Assembly (NCBI GenBank): GCA_002946415.1
Contig: NJPS01000017.1
Coordinates: 62,001-126,000 of the forward strand
Length of the DNA stretch: 64,000 nt
Direction of reading: 5' to 3'
DNA from: Rutstroemia sp. NJR-2017a BVV2
Lineage: Eukaryota > Ascomycota > Leotiomycetes > Helotiales > Rutstroemiaceae
In this document: in pieces, positions 1 to 13,600 of the stretch
Position numbering within the stretch: position 1 is the stretch's first letter
How the letters are laid out: each line of letters begins with the position of its first letter
Notes under the pieces: generated by a model
What the model saw: only the letters and a program-made list of their open reading frames with translations
Told to the model about the DNA's origin: nothing
The model's database searches: none
Translations under genes and position numbers: made by a program

Positions 1-3000
1 ACTTTAAAACTTCTTTTACTTTTCTTGAACTTATTTCGAGTTTATAAATCTCAATAATATATTCTAAGAATTTAGTTCTAGTAATATAGAATTCATATTT
101 CGAAGGTTTAAGTAAGATACTTATATCTATCAGAACCTATAGTATTTTCTATATAATCTTGATATATTTCTCAAAGATCTTAATAAAGATTAAAATATTA
201 TCTAAGTATATTATATAATAGTTATCGAGATATTTTCTTAATAAGTTATTAACCAAATATATATATATTATAAATATATTGGTAAGCCCAAAAGGTATAA
301 CTTAGTATTTGTAATATCTATATTATATATGAAATATTGTTTTCTACTTATCTCCTTCCTTGATTTGGATTAGATTGAATTTTATATATTAATCCAACTT
401 AATAAAATATTTAGTTTTCCCGATTCGATCTTATAACTTACTAGCCAATAGTAATATATATTAGTTTTTAATAATAATAGTATTCAGTTTTCGGTAGTCG
501 ATAACTAGTCTTAATTTTGTATTATAGAGTTTAGATATAAAGAAGATTGGTATATTTATAGATAAATAAGATTCTCTAATAAATCCTTTTATTAAATTTT
601 CTGTAATATATTCTTGAAGTATTTTGAGTTTTTCCTCTGATAATAATATAATTGGTAAAAATAATAGCTTCTTTCCTTCTTCCAATTTTATTTTATAATC
701 CTAAAGCTAATACTTTGGTAAAATATCTTTATAAGACCTTTCCTTGAAGATCTCAATATATTTCTAGTACTATACTGATATATTCTTCAATAGAGGATCT
801 TAGGCTAAGATATCTAATCTCGGTAAATATATTACCTTCAACTCCTGACCAGATATTAATCTCGCGAGATCCTATATAAATTTCGTCTTGTATTTGTATT
901 TATTATACTATATAGTTATTGTAACTTAATCGATATATAGATTATAGCTCTTTAGCTATAATATTCCCAAAATTAGTTGGTATCCTTCTAGTAAGACCAA
1001 ATCTATTTTTATCTATTTAGAATACTATCTTAGCTATATCTCAAATTCTTATATTTTGTATTGAACCAATTTATCTCTTTTAGCTAATTACCTATTAGTA
1101 AGATAGAGCCTATATAGAACTGGTTTCTCGAGAATTTACAATTTTGCTAATATTATAGCTTCTAGTACTATGAAATTTTCTATTACTCTCAAATCTATTA
1201 TTGCTCGAAGTAAATATCTGTTTATATATATTTTGCAAAGGATTTATTCTGATTCTAGAATAGTCTTAAGCTCTTTAGCTAACTTTCTATTTATATTTTT
1301 AGTAAGTTATTTCTAATTAATTCTTTTCTAGTTTCGGTTTACAATTTTAGATTTACTATTTTTTATAAAACCAAAGAATCTTTTCTAGATATCGATTATA
1401 TCTTCCTAAACTATATTTAGATTCGTTCTGATTCTTATTCTAAGGATTTATCTAATAGAAATATCGATATATTTAGTAGATACTTTATATCTGAAAACCT
1501 ATAATACTACTTTTTGTAATTAAATCAATTCCTATAATAATATATTTCGCTAGTTTTTATAACTATATTAGTAAATAATTTCCCAAATCTCTTTATTACT
1601 TAGTAGATTATATTATTGGAACTCTCTAAATCTTCTATAGATTCAAGTTTCTCACTATATTCTAATAAAGCTAATCTCTAGTTCCAACTTATAGTAGCAA
1701 TCTATAATTAGTTAATCTTAGATATTCTAAAAGTTGTTTTAGAATCTATTATTGTTTAATAAATCTATAAATTTCTTTTATCTCCAAGATCTAGTTTTAT
1801 AATAACTGATTTTTTCTAAGAACTATATCTTTTCTTACTTTGGAAGTTTATTTTAAATAATAGTTTTCTTATTATTAAGCTTTTTTGGATACTAATCTGT
1901 TTCCTTCTTATCTACTTTATAAATTAAATAAGAATCTTTATAGTAGATAATCTATATCAGTTATATATAATCTGTTTCTTAGATAGTTCGATAACTACTT
2001 ATTATATTTAATTAATATCTGGATATAGTCTAGTTACTATCTTGTTCTATTATAGATTTGAGTTATTTCTTTTTTTTCTAATTGGTTTATTTGGATTTTA
2101 TCTCTTAAGATTTCTTTTAGTAGTTTTTTGTTTAATATCCTAGAAATCTATATTCGAAATAAAGTTTCTATTCTTATTAGCGATTTCATTTATCCTAAGA
2201 AAGATTATTTCTTGAGCTTATTATATCTAGTTATATAAGGTTATTATAAATCTTTTCTCTAATATATTGTTTCTTGGAAAATCTTGATCTTTTCTTATTC
2301 TATTGATATTATTAAAAATATTGATCTATATTACTAAAGTATATTTCTCTTTGAAACTTGTAATTCTTATTATCGATATAAATAGTTTCTTTAATCAAAT
2401 TATTTATATTATCAATTAGATCTCTCCGAGATAGTTCAAATTTAATATTTCTTTTTAGTTCTTTTATATAATAACTAAGTAATACTATTATTTCTTAGTT
2501 AGTTTGATTTCTATATTTTCGGAATTCTATTATATAATTGATTACAGATCCGGTTTATTATAAACTAAAGAGTTATTATTCTATAGTTTTTATAATATCG
2601 ATATCCTCGAATATTTATTTAATCTCTTTATAGAATCCTTTATAGCTTGCGAATATAACTATAGTAGTTACTATTATTATAATTAGGTTATAGCTATTCT
2701 CGAAATAGTTAGATAGAAAAAATTCAATTTATTTAGTTATTTCGTTTTTTAGATAAAAGGTAGTTTAGAGACTTTTAGTATCTCAAGTATCGAACTTATC
2801 AGTATTGAACTTGAAATATATTCCTAATTATAAAAGAAAGGTTTCCAATTTCTTTCTATCATTACTATATTTATCTGATAACACAATCTTCAAGGTTTCC
2901 TAGAATTTGAACTTCTTTAGCTTATTATTATTATTATTGTTTTCCTTATTGTTAGTATTATTATAAGCTATAGCGATATTGCTATTATAGTCTAGTAGAG

Positions 3001-3300
3001 ATATAGTTGTATTTATAGTAGATAATAGAGCTAGTAGTTGGCTTATAGATCTAATTATTATAATATTGTTTAGAGCTATATCGATTTGGTATATAAAGTA
3101 ATAAAGGTATTCAAAGTATTACAAATACTTATCTTCTAAGTTATATAGAAGTAGTTAGAATTTCAAATACTAGAAATTGTAGTAACTAATAATACTATTA
3201 TAGATTTATTATTGATAACAGTTATATAGAGAATCGATTATAATTGTAATAATAAATAAACAAGTAGTAATTATTATTAAATACAAAGCTCTATATATTA
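1..3300 (-). mobile_element. RIP-degraded Ty3/gypsy retrotransposon remnant
   Basis: This is extremely AT-rich sequence with stop codons in every frame. On the minus strand at 461-685 a short open stretch reads like the start of a Ty3/gypsy reverse transcriptase: a KGFIR-type element followed by a KLRLVIDYRKLN-type block, which in this family precedes the catalytic fingers and palm. The polymerase centre, RNase H and integrase would lie at lower coordinates, partly outside the window. The 700-3000 stretch is where gag and protease would be expected, but I could not read them. The base bias fits repeat-induced point mutation. The right boundary with the copia-type remnant is not resolved and could lie anywhere from about 2.9 to 3.7 kb. 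It is certainly not a functional gene. Confidence 0.6.
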
Positions 3301-6300
3301 AGGAAAACTATCTAGTTATATAGATCTTTATTCTCTACTATTTTATCAGTTCTATCAATTCCTACTATTAGGATTACTAGGAGCTACTAAGATATTATAT
3401 AATTCTAGTCTAAGATTCTACTAAAGATACTATTGATTACTTTAATATCTATCTATTCCTAGATACTTTATTCCTATAATACTATTCCTTATAAAGGTAT
3501 ACTGATAATTATAGATATCTTTTTCCTATTTCTGTATTATAGATATAGATACTTAGACTCTACTTTATTATATAATCTTTGTATAATGGTTCGATTCCAC
3601 TAAATAGTAGTTAGCTATTCTCTAAGCCTAAAGTTCTCAGGCTCTTATTCTAAATATATTATAACAATCTTATATCTTATTATCAATTAGTTCAACTATA
3701 TTCGTTGTTTCGATCTACTTTATTATAATATTTATATTATCTCTAATAAGAAATATAAGATCAATATTATCTATTTTGAATCTTTTCTTTATATCGAATA
3801 TTATATTTCTGGTTCTAATTACTTTTTCCAAAGTTGGGATCCAGATCCTGAAGATATTTATAAAATCGTATTTAATTAAATAACTAATATATATTCTTAT
3901 AATTAATTTATCCAATCTTGGGATATTTTTATTCAATATATATATTCTATATCTATATAGTTGAAGATATACTAATAATAGCTTCTTATTCTTTACTAAT
4001 TCAAATAGTATCTTCTATTCAAGATACTTAGCAAATATATAATTATTTAAATAAACTATTACTTTCGTGATCTCAGACTAGAGATCTTATAACAAATTAG
4101 CTTCCAATCTTATCACTCTTATATAGATTATAAACTATTTTCCAATAATCTTAGTAATACTATTTTGTATTTGAATCTATAATATTATTTGTTACTTTTT
4201 AATTCCTTTTTTCGTATAAAAGCTAATAAACTTTTGTTACAAGTTAGTATTATTATCAAATATTATAAAGCGGATTTTGGAATTATAGTATTACTTAATA
4301 AATATTATCATTCTAATAAATAATAGAAATACTTCTTTTATACTAATATAAGTTTCGACAATATTATAACTGGTATTAAGATAGCGAATATATAAAAGAT
4401 ATTGATAATTATTATACTTTTCTCTAATATAAATTATATCTTAAACAATCTTTTCAAATAGGTTACTATTATATATATAATCTTTAAAATTCGATTTTGA
4501 GATCTGTTAAGTAGATTTTGCTAATATATAAAATTCGTAATTGATAGTATTAGAAATCTTTTCTTTTATTGATTTTTCTTTAATTCCTTCAATTATATCA
4601 AAAACTTTTTTAATTACTTCTAAACTAGGATATCCCAAAATTTGATATATTTTGGTTTTTAAGACTTCCTTAATTTTGGATTCTAGTTTGCTTATTATAA
4701 ATATTCCCCAACTTTTCGAAAAACTTATAATTTAGTATTTATCTATTTATTGAAGTTTACAAAAATAATTATTATCTCTTCTTTCTAGTTATTATAATTA
4801 ATAGATATTCTAGTAGATACTATCGATATTCAATAATAGTAATAATACTATATTTGTTATAAATCCTTGGATTAATACTATATTAACAAACTGGATTTAT
4901 ATAATTCCGTTATTTATTTCGATATCTATAATATATTTTCTATATACTTCTACAATATAAATCGACTTACTAGTTATAACTTAACTACTATTTGCTAGTT
5001 TGGTCTAAATGAAATTAGCTATATTATTATAGATATATATATTGCTATTACTATCAATAATCCAATAGTTTTTTAATTTATAGAAGAAGTGAATATTAAT
5101 ACTATTTATTATAAATATATCTAGATCTTCTCTCTTGTTTTTCTTGGAGCTTGTTGCTACTTCGGTTATACTTTTCGAGTTATTTTTAACTTTATTTTGG
5201 ATATATTTCTATTCTTTTATATAATCCTTTTCTAGAAGCTTCTTGACTTTAGTATCTATTTCTACTTTATTGAAGATCTTCTTATTTTGGACTTTATTTA
5301 TTTTCCAATTCTTAGATCTCTTTTCTGGGTTTAGTTATCAATATTATATAATTCTATATCTATAACTATATAAATAGCTAGATAACTTTCGATTTTTGCT
5401 ATTTATAGCTTTAGAACTATCTTCTCGATACTCTTTGAAAGTAGTATTTGCTAAGTATAAATCAGGGATTTAAGTTATATATTATAGATATAGATATTAT
5501 CGAAAATCCTCGATTAGGACTTCAACCTTGATTAGTTCTTTCCCCTTTTTGGATTATTTGTTAAGTTATAGCTTATAAGTACTTACCTATATTAGTGAAG
5601 TTTTTAAGATAATAAGCAAGAAGTTATATTGAGATATATCTTCTTTAATTTCTAGTAAATCAAGATCCTTATATTCTTGGTAAACTGCTTCCTATTATAA
5701 AAGCTATTATTCAATATTCTGATCCTTCTTGTAATATTTCAGATATATATAATCTCGTGATATCTCGATTTTTCGAATCCGATCCGATAGTGCTAGCTGT
5801 ATTTTAAGAGCTATAAGTTTTTGCTATATAGATGTTTTATCTTGCAAATAGATCTTATTTCTTTATAAAATAGTATCGTCGATAAGGTCCAGAATTGTAT
5901 CTATAATCTTAGTCTTTTTGTTATATAAAAGTATATCTTTATCTCGAAATATTTGGTAGTCTGCTTTTTATAACTCCTTCTAAGTATCGGTGAGCATAGC
6001 TAGATTTGTAGCAGTAGTATTATATTTGCTAAAAGGCAGTGGGTTCGGAAGCTATAAGGATAGTAGTTCGGTATCGAGGTTAGAGTTGATAAGCTACTAT
6101 ATATTCTGTTCGCGGAAGGCAAGAGATTTAATATTGGCAATCTATTCTTTCTAGTCGGTAGGAGAATTAAGGATTCTCTTGACTGTTGTAGAGTCCTTCC
6201 CGGCTATTTTTGTAGTTGTAGCTAGGTTCGAATATCTTTTTAATAAAGAATAGATAGAAAACGGAGATAGAAGTTATTACGGAATTTTTTTTAAAAGAGA

Positions 6301-6311
6301 GGGCTCATAAC
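3300..6311 (-). mobile_element. RIP-degraded Ty1/copia retrotransposon remnant
   Basis: Two minus-strand pieces identify a copia element. At 3715-3936 the translation keeps a block typical of the region after the copia integrase core (NIFRIWIPTLEKVIRTR). Around 5990-6190 a gag-like frame can be followed only by reading through TAG codons at places where the family carries tryptophan (DxKExIANIK pattern). TGG to TAG on the minus strand is CpA to TpA on the plus strand, the classic RIP change. Order and orientation (gag near the LTR, integrase-side block further in) agree with transcription leftward from the LTR at 6312-6509. The reverse transcriptase and RNase H part is missing or unreadable, so the element is either truncated by, or merges into, the gypsy-type remnant. 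It is non-functional. Confidence 0.68.
6301..6311 (-). other. copia primer-binding site (initiator tRNA-Met half)
   Basis: The plus-strand sequence gggctcataac is identical to the anticodon stem-loop segment of fungal initiator tRNA-Met, so the element strand (minus) carries its complement directly after the LTR. Copia-type elements prime from an internal iMet half-tRNA rather than the tRNA 3' end. The site is intact although the neighbouring internal region is RIP-mutated. Confidence 0.72.
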
Positions 6312-6509
6312 TGTGAGATTTTAGAGCTGAGAATACATATGTATTGAACTATCTGCAGAACTAATTTACAGAGAAAACAGAGGGTTTATATCCTCTAGAA
6401 GGTGGCAATAATACGGAAATAACTGATGGTCTAGAATGCACTAAATTTGCCACTGTCGGAGTACATCCGACTACCTGTCGGAGCACCTCCGAATACCTTC
6501 ATTTTCACA
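6312..6509 (-). repeat. 5' LTR of the copia element
   Basis: A 198-base segment bounded by perfect 5-base inverted ends (TGTGA...TCACA) begins immediately next to the iMet primer-binding site. On the element strand a TATA-like stretch (ggatataaacc) lies in the middle, as expected for an LTR promoter. The base composition is much less AT-rich than the internal region. The partner LTR was not found in the window. The left boundary is supported by the primer-binding site, and the right boundary only by the TG/CA ends. Confidence 0.6.
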
Positions 6510-9500
6510 GTTGCCCATGTGAGCGTGTGCTAGGCCCATACGTTTGAGTATCATAAACACTGGCCTCTATCGAACTCGAACTCCTATGGCCTCTCTAGGC
6601 AGCTGCATGGGCTTTTCCCTCAATAGAAAAGCGAAATCAGATAGGTTTGGTACGGCCCCTAGGTGAGTAAGTGTGAATCAATGAATTTTAATAAAGAAAC
6701 CAAAACTGCAACACCACCCTTCAGTCCTCTCTCATTTATATCACTCTACTGTACATAATTTTCCATGATACTCGGTTCCTACAACAACTAGGATTGCGAG
6801 CCTCGACCCAATTTACACCGAGACTCCTTTTCCCAAAAATCGCGTTGTGTTCAATTCTTGGGCTGCAACAACGACATTCCCGCCGGACATAACAGGTTCT
6901 CCATGGCGATTGGTTTCTTGTGCAATTATCCATTGCACAGGCGGCCACAATCCCTGAATCACGATGCGAATTCACCAAAGTCACACTTGGGTAGATTGCT
7001 GGAACTTTCCTTTTTCTGTTTCAAATATCTTAGCTTTCATGAATAAGCTCATTTCTACATGATAAGTGACAGGCCCAGTGACCTTCAAAGATGCCCATCA
7101 GGCCACTTTTAACACATCAGTACTGGATCAATAAAAGAAAGTTCGATCCCGCAACTTTGTGTACATCTTCACCAACAATGGCTATCTTTGCTCCAGCCGC
7201 CTGGATTGGACTTCGAAATCATCACCTTGCTTGAACAAGCAGATAGATAGAGGAAGAAAGTGGATGACGCTCCGCTGGCTCTCCAAGGGCCACTTCCGTG
7301 GAGGCAGACTAGATTTGTAACTATAGTTCCCGAAGGGAAGGAGGGCGTGGGGGTAGTGAGAGAGTAGGGCGCTTTTAGGGAATAGGATTACCGGGTACTG
7401 AGAACTGCATGCACTGGTATCGGGATGGTATTGTCAAGCGATCTAAGTCACCTTTTGCCCTCAAACCGTTGGCCCGTATATCTTCCGTCGGAAAGTACTA
7501 GAAGAGTTATTCGTGGGACAGCCCAATCCAACCCACCCTCGCGGTGCTTACATTTCCTCTTGGAGTCCGAGGTTAGAGCTAAAGATACCCAATAGATATC
7601 GAAGATCAACCGCACAGCTCAATCCGGCAGCGAATTTCAAGAATAACGACGAAAAAGTCAGCCAAATTGGCTGACGCAGTGAATAAATATATGAGGTTGG
7701 AATTAGCGGGAATGAACCAACATGGTGGTGCAAGGAAATCACTAATTTCCCGCACTAATTTCCTGAGATTCACTGAGATTAGAATCCTCTCTTTCCCAAC
7801 TTTTCCTTTTCTTTTCATCAAAAGGTTTTGTTACACGTCTAACAATTGACGTTGGAATAACATTTGAATTTGTGTTATTTTGATCGCTACAGCAACCGTT
7901 TCGCCCAATCATACAACCTCCACCTCCTGGCTATTCTGATACCGCAATCATTCATTTCGTTATCTTTCTCTGAGGAACAAGACTGGGAGAAGTGAGAGGA
8001 GCTAGCATTTTGTGTGACTTTCTGGGAATACGGAGGAGTAGACATGGGATTGCCTGCTCACCCTCCGAGAGAGACTCGGAGAGTATCAGGCACCGTCTCT
8101 CGTGGGGAAATATTGACGTACTCCTATCATGCTGCTGGCCACTCAGACATCAATAGCTTCTCCCCAACCTATCATCTACCATCATCAGACAAACTGTCAT
8201 AGTGTTCGATATCGAATTGTGCTCGCCGAACCTGCGATTATGGTCCGGTCATCTGCCCCCAAGAGTTCTCGGCGAGATTTGATTTTGCGAGCTATTACAC
8301 GTAGTGTGCTAGCCGTGGTTGACAGTAATGGGAAAATAACATCCACTGGCACAAAAATAGTGGCCACAAGTGTGTCCCTGATTCCTTGTGCTGGATGTTA
8401 GGCCAATGAAGATGCACGATGCATTTGGGGATTCCCATGTAAATGATACCTGCAACCTTGAAAATTTTATCATTTGCTTTGTGCCCCTGATTATATCTGT
8501 TCCTTTTCTCGTCTCTTGTATCCTTCATGTTACGGAGGTCGTTACTGCGATATTCATCGCGAATAGTAGCGATTGCAAGGGTAAATTGCTTGTCGTCATG
8601 ATGGGGTGTAGTCCTTGAACTATATAGACTTGATGATTTGATAACTGGGATTGAGCTAGAGTAAGCTACTACTCGCAATGTTCCCATTGTTAGTTTCATG
8701 TTGTAACTCTAGATTACGCCCAACCGAATTCTCAGAAGGCGTAAGACCAGCGTGGCGAGAAAATTTTGGCATATTAATTGTTGACTTATCTCGGATTGGC
8801 TGGCGGAAACGGTCGATGTTGGAAGCACCAAAATCAGATTTTTATATGGCATCATTGCAAAAGATAACAGATGTCGCAATAAGAGTTGCGAAGTTTGAGA
8901 CGGGGTGAGTGAGAAGGTAGAATTACCTGTCCTCCCCACGCGGGCCCGACCTTTTCATTTCCCTCTCCTCGGATGCGGGGTGCTCGACGCCGGCGGTCAA
9001 GCCAACTACCCCCCCCCCCCCCAGAAACACCTAAATCTCTCCCTTCAATTGCATGGTGTGTCCCATGGCGAAAAGATGCCCGTTCTCAAGCTCGGAGGCA
9101 TCCCCGAAACGGGAAGCTTGTTTAAAGACAGCAGTGCGGGAAAGCCGCTGCTTGATGAATACTGCTAAGCTGGGCCGGGTATCCGCTGGGTTGGAGCACC
9201 CATGACTCTGATTGGGTAGATGGGTAGGTTGGGGAGCAGAACCCACCTATTGGTACCTGTGGGTGGGCTGAACACCTAGAGTTGCCTACCTACGGGTACC
9301 CATTTCGCTGCCTAAATACTGCAATGCCCGAGTCCGGAAATTATCTACCCAAAGTGTTCCATTGGTGACCACAGTACAAGAAACCATCTCTAGATAGTGT
9401 GAATATATTACCTTACTTTTATGTATTAGCTTTCCAATTAGCTTTCCAATTCCCTAAGACTTTTCATGATAAGACCGTCGATAGATCGAGACGTGTAATC

Positions 9501-9678
9501 AGGGAACATAGATAAGCGAACTCAGCGCTGCACCTCTAACGCCACCACTACTGCATCACCTTTACACAAGCATACTTTTAAACCCCAGGGTATCCCTAAA
9601 CATCATCAGTCCTTTGCCTCTCCTATTGTTTCTCGCTTCGCTTTTTCAAGACCTATTCCTGACCATCAGCCACTCACC
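6510..9678. other. intergenic, no gene supported
   Basis: Mixed-composition sequence with only short overlapping open frames in all directions and no recognisable domain. It contains a run of about 15 C near 9010 and a short GGGTA/TACCC-rich repeat segment (listed separately). Confidence 0.5.
9160..9330. repeat. short GGGTAC/GTACCC-rich repeat, related to 46.65-46.87 kb
   Basis: Dense in TGGGTA, TACCC and GGGTTGG words. The segment ggtacctgtgggtggg here matches ggtacctatgggtggg near 46685 with one difference, and both are flanked by further TGGGT/ACCCA words on either strand. The pattern resembles a small non-autonomous DNA transposon or its footprint, but no complete terminal inverted repeat or target duplication was defined. 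Confidence 0.35.
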
Positions 9679-10656
9679 ATGTCTCTCTCCAATAGCGACG
9701 GTAACCTAGATCTTAACCGCCACCAACCCCTCATTGATGCTCTCACAACCTTTTATCATGCTCTCGCAGAGTCATGCTACATCCAACCTTCTGACATTCA
9801 CCTACCCCCATACGGACCAGAATTCAATGCTTCTTTAGGACTCTCGCTTGGTTATACCCCCGAAAGTATTGAACTCCTGAGCAAGCTACCATATTTGTCG
9901 GAAGAGTGTGATAATGCGGTATCATCCCACATTCCATTTTCTTACGACGACGGCAAGATTTGAGCAAGGTGCTAATGAAATCCCTAGGTCCAGTTAGACG
10001 GATTCTCCACAACACCTCTGACACACCTTACCGATCCCAATGACGAAAATGCCCTGGGAGTGTGGGAAGACGCACGTGATCCACTCTTCCAAGGAGATGA
10101 CCTTCTTCCCAACAACGTCGTAGCCGTGACCTGGGGACAAGTATATGGGCAGTGGCTGCTTTACGATTTAAATTCTTGTTTGTATTTCCATTACTTGCTC
10201 TGCCACAAATCTTATCTCCACATAACGAGAACGAGAAGTTCGTAAACGTTAACAAAGAGACAAATAGGCACCCTGAGATCCTGGTGTACAAACTATAGTG
10301 ACCTTCCAACTAGTGCAGACGTGTTAGCACTCCCATCGCAACCCCCTTCTGCACTGCTCTCCGAATGGACATCGAAATTTCTCTCCCTGGAAATCATGCC
10401 CCTAGAGTTTCACGGCAGGGTTTTCATGCCTGACGAGAAACAGGACTACGGTCCTGAATGGCGGGAATGGATTGAAAGAGATTTCGGGATTACGAGAGCG
10501 GAGTATGCTGTTGATAGGGGGTTGGGGAAGATTTATCGGGAGTTTGGATGGAGAACAGCCGAGTGGGATAGAGACGGGTTTGTGGAGAAAAGGGGGAGGT
10601 GGTTGTGGGCTGTCTATCAGGATTGTGAAAGGAGGTGGGCGAGGCCCGGAACTTGA
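9679..10656 (+). CDS. conserved-looking hypothetical protein, 3 exons
   Basis: I do not recognise the family. A consistent model has exons 9679-9918, 9988-10177 and 10319-10656, giving 255 residues. Intron 1 (69 bases) starts GTATCA, has a GCTAATG branch site and ends CTAG in phase 0. Intron 2 (141 bases) starts GTTTGT, has CGTTAAC and ends GCAG in phase 1. The protein is acidic and soluble-looking, rich in Trp and Tyr, with no signal peptide or membrane segment. The N-terminus is preceded by a CT-rich leader typical of fungal promoters. Splice phase agreeing at both introns and the steady protein-like composition across them are the main evidence that it is real. The donor of intron 2 could be a few bases away. 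No function is proposed. Confidence 0.6.
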
Positions 10657-13600
10657 TCTGGGGTTAAAGGGGTATTATAGGATTTCCTGTTTAATCTGGC
10701 CTACGGTGCCGTTTTTGCGTGGACGAGTTGAGCTTAGGAAGGAAAAATAATTTCTACTTCTTTTTGTTTACCAACTATCATTCTATTCGCCAAATTTCGG
10801 CTCCCATACTTAATCCGGGGCCAGTTACAGACGCAAAGTCTTGCCAAATTGAGGTTTGCTCTCCAAAGAGCCCATATCACTACCAACACAGTGTGAACAA
10901 TTAGATTACAGCTTCGTAAACCGCGTTGATGTATGTGTTCTAGGTCCGGAACTAGGTGAGAGTGATGCCTAATTCGCTGGTAATTGTCAAGCAGTCATCC
11001 CCGCTGCCCAACACGTACCATTTATAACACTCAATGATGGTACCAGTCACAGTTTGCCTCGGAGTAGATATGAAAGCGGATGGCGTTGTCGCAGATACCG
11101 AGCTTGTAGTTGAGGATGGTGGTATATGCCATATTGTAATGGAGTACCTTCCGCTGTGGTATGGTGATCACATATTTCTGAAACTAGATACTGAGATCAC
11201 CTTACACCACGCTACGTTTTTTCACAGTCTTTTTTATACGCCGGAGTCCCACTCATGCGTTTACTGTCTATGCAACTACTCTGCATTTGCAGCAACAATG
11301 TCTCGGTGTCTCGCTGTGCCCCTCACCTTCAATGTCCGTGGGATTTTTTCCTACTCCCTCTACTCTGTTTTCCTCTTTATTTGATTCCCATCCCCTTTCT
11401 TCCCACTCCCATAACCCTCAAGAAGTCAAAGTCCAAAGCAACTTCTTGCCAACTTCCCTACTTCCTTCCGCTCATCTGCGGCTTTTCTAATTCTTTTCCT
11501 TGTCCTTTCTTTTCCCAGCCAGTCTCCTCAGTGCTACCATGACCATTGGGTTGAACTGCATTTCGGGAAGAATCCGTGCACTGCTTCTTGCGAGCTGGCT
11601 CTCTCGACGAGCTTCTTGTTTGAGTGCCCAAGCCTCGCTTGGTTCCAGCCATAACCTTGGTCATTTTTCTTAGTGATGGAAGAGGGAGTTGGATATATAA
11701 TGCGGATGAGGAACAGTTGCTTCCTTGTACGATAAAGTTAGAACTTGCTCAACGAAGCCGGAAGAGTGGGCTGAATAGGTAATTGTAGTCACAGCTGGAG
11801 AATGAAACGTATCCCTACCACTTCCACGCGTCTCTTATATACATTTCCATCTCCTCGCAAGTTGGTGAAAATTTTCACTTCAACTAGCATAACTCGTCCA
11901 ATACCAAAATATGGCCTAGATTAGGCACGTACTAGACTAGGCACGTATGTTAGCGAGATGGAAAGAAGGGGGCCGCACGATGGCCGCGCACTAGCCTAAT
12001 TTGAGTTAGATGTGATATCAAAGGTGGTCTTACGGTTGGCTTTATGACCGTTGTACTTTAGTATAGGCTGCCAGGCTACAGCATACGATAGTGCTTAAAT
12101 TTAGCAGAGAGGTTGTGGGAAGTGGAGTTAAGATAATTCGAGCTTGAGTGCCTTGGTGGATGTCCGGTATACTCTTTAAGCAGTGCAGCTGAATTTAAAC
12201 TCTTCGCTGCAAGCCTATCTCTTGCAATGAAATGTGGTGAGAAGGTTGATTGTATTTAAAGGGTGACGAGCAGGTGGATGGGTTGTGTTTGGCAACCAAG
12301 AACATAGTACTCTTAGTAATTATTAAACAATGATCTGGCATTAAGGTATGAAGATGAAAGGCAGATTCTTGGTTACTCTTACTCTGCTTGGACTCTACTT
12401 CTAATCTGCTCCCTCTCAAGTGCCTATCATAACATAACCATCCAAGCAACTCCTCACACTCTTCCTCCACTCATTTGCACCCTCTCTACCTCCTCCCACC
12501 ACACCACCTCCATCCCCTCCCTTCCTCCCCACACAACACCGAACCTCAACCCCCCAAGCAAATCCTACAGCCCCTCTCCCCTCCCCTCCTCCTTCCCAAC
12601 CCCTCCCCCCCTACTTAACATCGTTTTCGTGGGTAATTTCCGCCGCATATCTCTCCGCAATCCCCCACGCTCTCTAGGCATCTTTTTCTTTCCCTGCTGT
12701 TGCTATGCTCTGATTTTTCTGGGTCAATGACGCAGTTTTCTTCGAGAGCGTCACTTAAGTCGGTAGTATTGTCAAGTGCAGCTCCGTTGGAGGTAGAATC
12801 ACCCGGGTGGTTGCTAGATCTGATAAAAGATCTAAGATTTCTGGACATTCTCATTGCCTTTGCTTTTGAGGATTGATTGGTTGGTTGGTCGGTTGATCGG
12901 TTGGTTGGTTGGTTCAGGGAAGCTGGAAAGTTTCAAGCCTGAGCAAACACCGACGACGTCGAGAAGTGGACCCAGACCGTCTGCCAATACTTACGACAAT
13001 TAATCTTGGCCCTTGGAGAAGAAGTAAGATCTTACTGTGGCCTTGTGACGGATGCCTGGAGCTTAATAAGTATGAGGAAAAAGAAAGGAAGAAGGATTAG
13101 AAGTGCCCGTTGTAACTGCAAACATTCCTTCAAATGTTGGCTGCTACCAACTTTATCAAAGCCGGGTCCCTTGGCCTGGTCGGATAAAGGGTTATTTAAG
13201 GTTACTTATTATGCCCTTTCTAATGGTCGTTTGATGATGATATACCTTTTTAGTAGCGCAGTCACGGGAAAGTAGTCCCCGCTTCACGATGACAGTAGGT
13301 AGTAAATCTAGCTGGACGATTACAATATATGTAAGTTGAAACCGCAAAAAGCAGCCGATCAAGGAAAAGCGTTTTTTTGGTGAAAAGGGTTATTCTATGA
13401 ACTATCCGATGGGAAATCGCAGCATCAAACAAACAAGCCGACCAATATAGCGACCTCGTCACATACAGCCACGTAGAGACGAGACCTCAGACCAAGAGTA
13501 AGACTACAAAATCTAGCGAATACAACTGCCGAGCATACGCTTAAATGCGTCCAACAATGTTATGCCCAACAAATTTCTGCGTCAACCAGACGCATGCGTA

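Noticed and set aside
3588..3598. A tRNA B-box-like word (ggttcgattcc) suggesting a tRNA or SINE
   Set aside because: No A box, no acceptor-stem pairing on either side, and it lies inside RIP-mutated retrotransposon sequence.
11458..11664. Minus-strand 68-residue basic frame
   Set aside because: No domain and no support for splicing; too short to call.
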